Assembly: GCA_032718475.1 (NCBI GenBank)
Contig: JAUCBJ010002286.1
Coordinates: forward strand, 1-21,037
Length of the DNA stretch: 21,037 nt
Source: Nemertoderma westbladi
Lineage: Eukaryota > Xenacoelomorpha > Nemertodermatida > Nemertodermatidae
Reading direction: 5' to 3'
Within the stretch, counting starts at the first letter, position 1, and each line of letters starts with the position of its first letter. Below, piece by piece: positions 17,935 through 21,037 of this stretch. Under the pieces are notes generated by a model, which was given only the letters and a program-made list of their open reading frames with translations, had not been told where the DNA came from and did not search any database. The translations under genes and the position numbers were made by a program.

Positions 17935-18402
17935 GGTCATTGATCAAGAAAACTTGCCACCTCCATGCAGCATAAAGGAGGTGCCACCTGTAGCTGCATA
18001 GACCCTCTTACTAGGGCAAATCTGGTCCTGTAACTAGGACCCCCTTCGTTCTGGGATAAGGACGCCCTTGGTCCTGGATTAAGGACCCATGTACTTGGCT
18101 ACAGGGGTATATGGCCTGACCAGGCAGATGGTGATCTACCAATAGCTGGTCAGGAGTAGAGTGTTCTCATGTCCACTCTGAGAGCACTTCACTGCGACCT
18201 GTACCTGGCAGCAAGGGTACAGGGCATGACCCAGCAGATGAGCCGCAACAGCCAATGGTGGGTCATGTGCGCCAGAGTAGATGTGGGTGATGGGCCTCAT
18301 ATCTGACTCCATTGCGACACCCACCCTGTGGAATGGCAAACCAGGGTGTGGTATTTGCCCCGAGAGCTGACTCGGCAAAAAAAGCACCCCCCAACCCCCA
18401 CT
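17935..18402 (+). promoter_or_regulatory. Copy D 5' leader with two tandem ~110-bp subrepeats
   Basis: This noncoding leader has more G+C than the flanking DNA. Two diverged subrepeats sit in tandem at 18091-18200 and 18201-18320. Each starts gtac.tggc..ca..gggta, contains a cagatg, and ends ca.tgcgac. A shorter pair precedes them (ggtcctg..aggac twice, about 18024-18089). Short stems are visible (cacctcc 17958-17964 / ggaggtg 17977-17983). Tandem monomers upstream of the coding region are known as internal promoters in some non-LTR elements; a promoter role here is inferred. Confidence 0.5.
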
Positions 18403-18543
18403 ATGGATTACATTAGCAATGCGGAGGTCCGGCCACTAGAGGCCAGTGGAATTACCGGACACAATCGGCCTCACAGGCGTCAGTTATCTCCTGACCGGCT
18501 GCCTGTCTCACCCCCTACTGGAGAGAGAGAAGCCATTCTTTGA
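18403..18543 (+). CDS. Short leader ORF of copy D (46 codons), possibly a broken ORF1 or protein N-terminus
   Basis: The ATG at 18403 opens a proline/arginine-rich frame (starts MDYISNAEVRPL, ends PPTGEREAIL) that stops at 18541-18543. The endonuclease frame begins in a different register at 18551. The spacing suggests the two may once have been joined and are now separated by a small indel and stops, but no intact copy of this part exists in the window for comparison. No zinc knuckle or coiled coil is visible. It is possibly not translated. Confidence 0.35.
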   Translation: MDYISNAEVRPLEASGITGHNRPHRRQLSPDRLPVSPPTGEREAIL

Positions 18544-18550
18544 CACTTGA

Positions 18551-19677
18551 GACAATTCTTTGAGTCCCTTTCCTGATGACCCTTCTGGCCCAAACCCCGG
18601 GTCACCAGGGAGGCCAGATTGTGAGGGGGAGAGGGATTCTGGAGTTGGAGGCTACTCTCATGTTCCACCCCGACCAACAAAGCCATTAGTGAATCTGAGG
18701 CAAGTCACTAGACTAGCCTCAGTAAACACCCTAACACTCGGGTCCCCAATGCGACGAGGTGAGCTGACTGCCTTGGCAGATAAGCTTTCTCTTAGCGCAG
18801 TGGGTGTTCAAGAGCACCGAATGCAGACTGGACAGACTGATGAGGTTCTGATTAAGGACATGGGAGGCGGTTGGTGACTCGCCCTCGCGTCAGCAGATGA
18901 TAGTGGCAATGGTGGTATTGGTCTATTGATGAATCTAACTGCACATGCAGCATTGGACAAAATAGACCAAATCTCTAACCGCATCATCCGTTGCCACTTC
19001 TCATGTTCGGGAAGACTGGCTAAGAAGTTTCCTAAGGTGGTTCTGATTGTGTGCTACTCTCCAACTAGTGTTGCCCCTGTAGAGGAGGTGGAAAATTTCG
19101 ACCACAATCTACAAGCAGCTACTGATGGAGTGGATCAGCATGCATTATTAACATTCCTGGGAGACTTTAATGCAAGAATGCATCAATCACCTACATCGCC
19201 CTGGGTCTATAGCAATAGTGTTAACCGAAATTCTGTCCATCTTCAGGATTTTATCTCTGGAAATGGATTGTTTTCGGCTGGAACCCAGTTCAAGAAGCGA
19301 ACTGGAAAGCTATGGACTCATAGTGGACCCAGTGGTCACAAGTCCCAGATAGACCATATTCTGTTTCGTAGGAAATACAGGAGCTCTATACAAGACTGTA
19401 ATGCATTTACACTTCGACCCTTCTCCAGTGAACACCGCCTTATTGTGGCCAAGGTAAGACTTAGTCTGCGTGCTAGCAGAACAACGAAATCTGCCTTGCC
19501 GCGGCATGACTGGTCCTCTCTGTTGCAACAGCCAAGTGTGAGATCCAGCTTCACACTACAGCTGAGCAACAGGTATGAGGCTCTTGCCTCTGAGGCGGCA
19601 GATCACTGTGAGGGCTATACTGCCTTTACAGAAGCAGTTAAGTTAGCAGCTGCAGAAACAGTTCCTGTATACCCTCG
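18551..19677 (+). pseudogene. Copy D APE-type endonuclease domain (one in-frame stop)
   Basis: Apurinic-endonuclease-like domain that nicks target DNA to prime reverse transcription. The frame is open from 18551, after a stop at 18548, and reads through the domain except for one TGA at 18875-18877 (GGGW stop LALASADD). Motifs in order: LASVNTLTLGSPMRRGEL with the metal-site Asn (about 18716), QEHR with the catalytic Glu (18809-18820), GDFNAR (19160-19177), QIDHILF with catalytic Asp (19346-19366) and SEHRLIVAKVRL (about 19426-19460), where Glu replaces the usual Asp of the SDH motif. The domain is followed by a Leu/Ala-rich linker. The frame leaves register at 19677, where cctcgaacagg lacks one A compared with copy E (cctcgaaacagg). 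The single stop could be a recent mutation or an artefact. Confidence 0.85.
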
Positions 19678-21037
19678 AACAGGAAAAGGGCCCCCTGGAC
19701 TGACAACAAAATTCAGAAGTTCCGAAATGACCTTCATAAGGCGCAGAAAGAGTCCCGACTCAAACAGACTACAGCGGCCAAGAATGCAGTTAAGGCTGCA
19801 TCTAGGTCCCTGAACAGGCAGTACTCTGTTAATCTACAGGAGCTAATAAACCAACAGGTTGATGCCATCAATGATGCTGACGACAGCAGGCAATCATCCC
19901 AGGCATGGAAATCGATCAATTTGCTTACTGGGCGGAAAAGCCAACCAACCACCAAGGTTAAGGCTGAATCACCAGCCGATCGCCTCAATGGTTGGAAAGC
20001 CCACTTTGAAAAGCTCCTCAATAATGACAGGGTATTGCCTGATAACTTTATAGAAGTAAAAGTGTCTGAGTCTGTACTCCCAGATATTCCCATTGGCGAT
20101 ATCTCCTTTGCAGAAGTGAAGGCTGCTGCAAAGAGCATTAAGACCAATCGTGCCAGTGGAGTAGATGGTGTTCCCCCTGAGGTCTTTAAAATACCTGAGT
20201 GTTTAAAGCTCATCTATCCCATCATAGTAGACATGTACCGAACAACAAGAGTCCCACAAGAAATGAAAACAAATAAGTTGGTGCCAGTTCCCAAGAAGGG
20301 CAACCTAACACTCTATGGTTCTTTTCGGGGAATCTCATTGATCTCGATTGCTGCAAAGCTATACAATAGGATTCTATTAAATCGCATCAGGGATCCCATT
20401 GAGAGACTGCTCCGTGGAAATCAGAATGGGTTCCGTAAAGGTCGTGGGACCATGGAGCCCATTTTGGCACTTAGAAGGATAATTGAAGAATTATCAAAAA
20501 AGAAAGACAGGCATCTGGCTGTTATCTTTGTTGACTTCTTCAAGGCCTTTGATTCAGTCTCTCGCTCACGTATGTTCAGCATACTTTCATTATATGGGAT
20601 TCCTGATGAAATTATTGCAGCAATCAGATCAGTATACGATGGTTCGACAACATTTGTGTCTACTGTTGACGGTGACACAGAACCATTTGAAGTGTTATGG
20701 GGCGTCCTCCAAGGAGACACACTTGCACCATTCTTGTTCATTATTGTGGTTGACTATGTTCTACGCATGTCCTTAGATCATCATAATGATGATGGGGTGA
20801 TGATAACTCCACCTACTGGCTCCAGAAGTCGAGGAAATCCTGCCAAGTACCTAACTGATCTAGACTTTGCTGATGACTTAGGAGTACTCTCAGAATCATT
20901 AGAGGGAGCCCAACGGCTCCTCAGCTCATTAGAACATGCTGCTTCTAGTGTTGGTCTTTTTATTAACTCCAGAAAGACCAAAATTTTGACAGTTAACTTT
21001 GAAAGTCCTCAGCAAGTCTCTGATCGGATGAGCATAA
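19678..21037 (+). CDS. Copy D reverse transcriptase domain, open to the window edge
   Basis: Reading frame 1 from 19678 (NRKRAPWTDNKIQ) is free of stops to 21037, about 453 codons. It covers the linker, an ASGVDGVPPEVFK entry block (about 20153-20190), KLVPVPKKGNL, NQNGFRKGRGT, motif A FVDFFKAFDSV with catalytic Asp at 20533-20535, motif B GVLQGDTLAPFLF, motif C FADD at 20866-20877 and GLFINSRKTKIL. The last bases correspond to residue 272 of the copy B frame, so about 200 residues are missing beyond the edge. The first in-frame ATG is at 20233, but in an intact element this region would be translated as part of the endonuclease polyprotein, from which it is now separated by the one-base loss at 19677. 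All visible polymerase residues are intact. Confidence 0.85.

Larger units (their letters stand above)
17918..21037 (+). mobile_element. Copy D: near-complete RTE-like non-LTR retrotransposon, continues right
   Basis: Plus-strand copy with the full order expected of an APE-type non-LTR element: GC-richer leader, short ORF, apurinic-endonuclease-like domain, linker and reverse transcriptase. The window ends in RT sequence shortly after FADD, so the C-terminal block and 3' end lie outside. The 5' limit is placed where base composition changes (about 17915-17950) and is not proven. The family resembles RTE-type elements in having a very short 3'UTR and short tandem 3' repeats in its sister copies, but clade assignment is tentative. 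Lesions seen: one TGA in the endonuclease frame, a one-base loss in the linker, and frame breaks near 18543-18551. Confidence 0.85.

Overview
The window is from a metazoan nuclear genome, most likely a marine invertebrate. It is AT-rich, holds several metazoan classes of decayed retrotransposon (BEL/Pao, CR1/L2-like, and an APE-endonuclease non-LTR family with RTE-like traits), has long tandem arrays, and shows no bacterial-style gene packing or ribosome binding sites. I cannot name the species. No ordinary host gene is clearly visible.

Layout: positions 1-3946 are four unrelated tandem arrays placed almost end to end: a 96-bp array (1-570), a 57-bp array (783-2117), a diverged ~53-bp array with a 318-bp higher-order repeat (2131-3358), and a 12-bp array (3361-3946). 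The first two have unit lengths divisible by three. On the minus strand they fall in one continuous reading frame of about 710 codons that is interrupted by a single stop. This is the best candidate for an undescribed repetitive protein, but it is unproven.

Positions 3950-8107 are AT-rich and carry no recognisable gene. They hold small duplications, a likely non-LTR 3' tail (minus strand, 7427-7620), and a set of related palindromes that share a GTTATTT..CCC / GGG..AAATAAC core. The largest is a near-perfect 42-bp-arm hairpin at 8005-8107.

Positions 8108-21037 are a retrotransposon graveyard. A BEL/Pao pol fragment (minus, 8108-8755) abuts a broken copy E of a non-LTR element (plus, 8763-9742). 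Copy E is fused to a 5'-truncated CR1/L2-like element (plus, 9743-11316). Three 5'-shortened copies of the copy-E family follow on the minus strand: A (11317-13012), B (13472-14998, with an 11-bp target-site duplication) and C (15518-16938). A near-complete copy D (plus, from about 17918) runs off the right edge. It has a GC-richer leader with tandem subrepeats, an APE endonuclease domain and a reverse transcriptase domain. Copies A-C share one 3' end: a stop codon, about 40 bp of 3'UTR and a short TAG-type repeat, as expected for target-primed reverse transcription.
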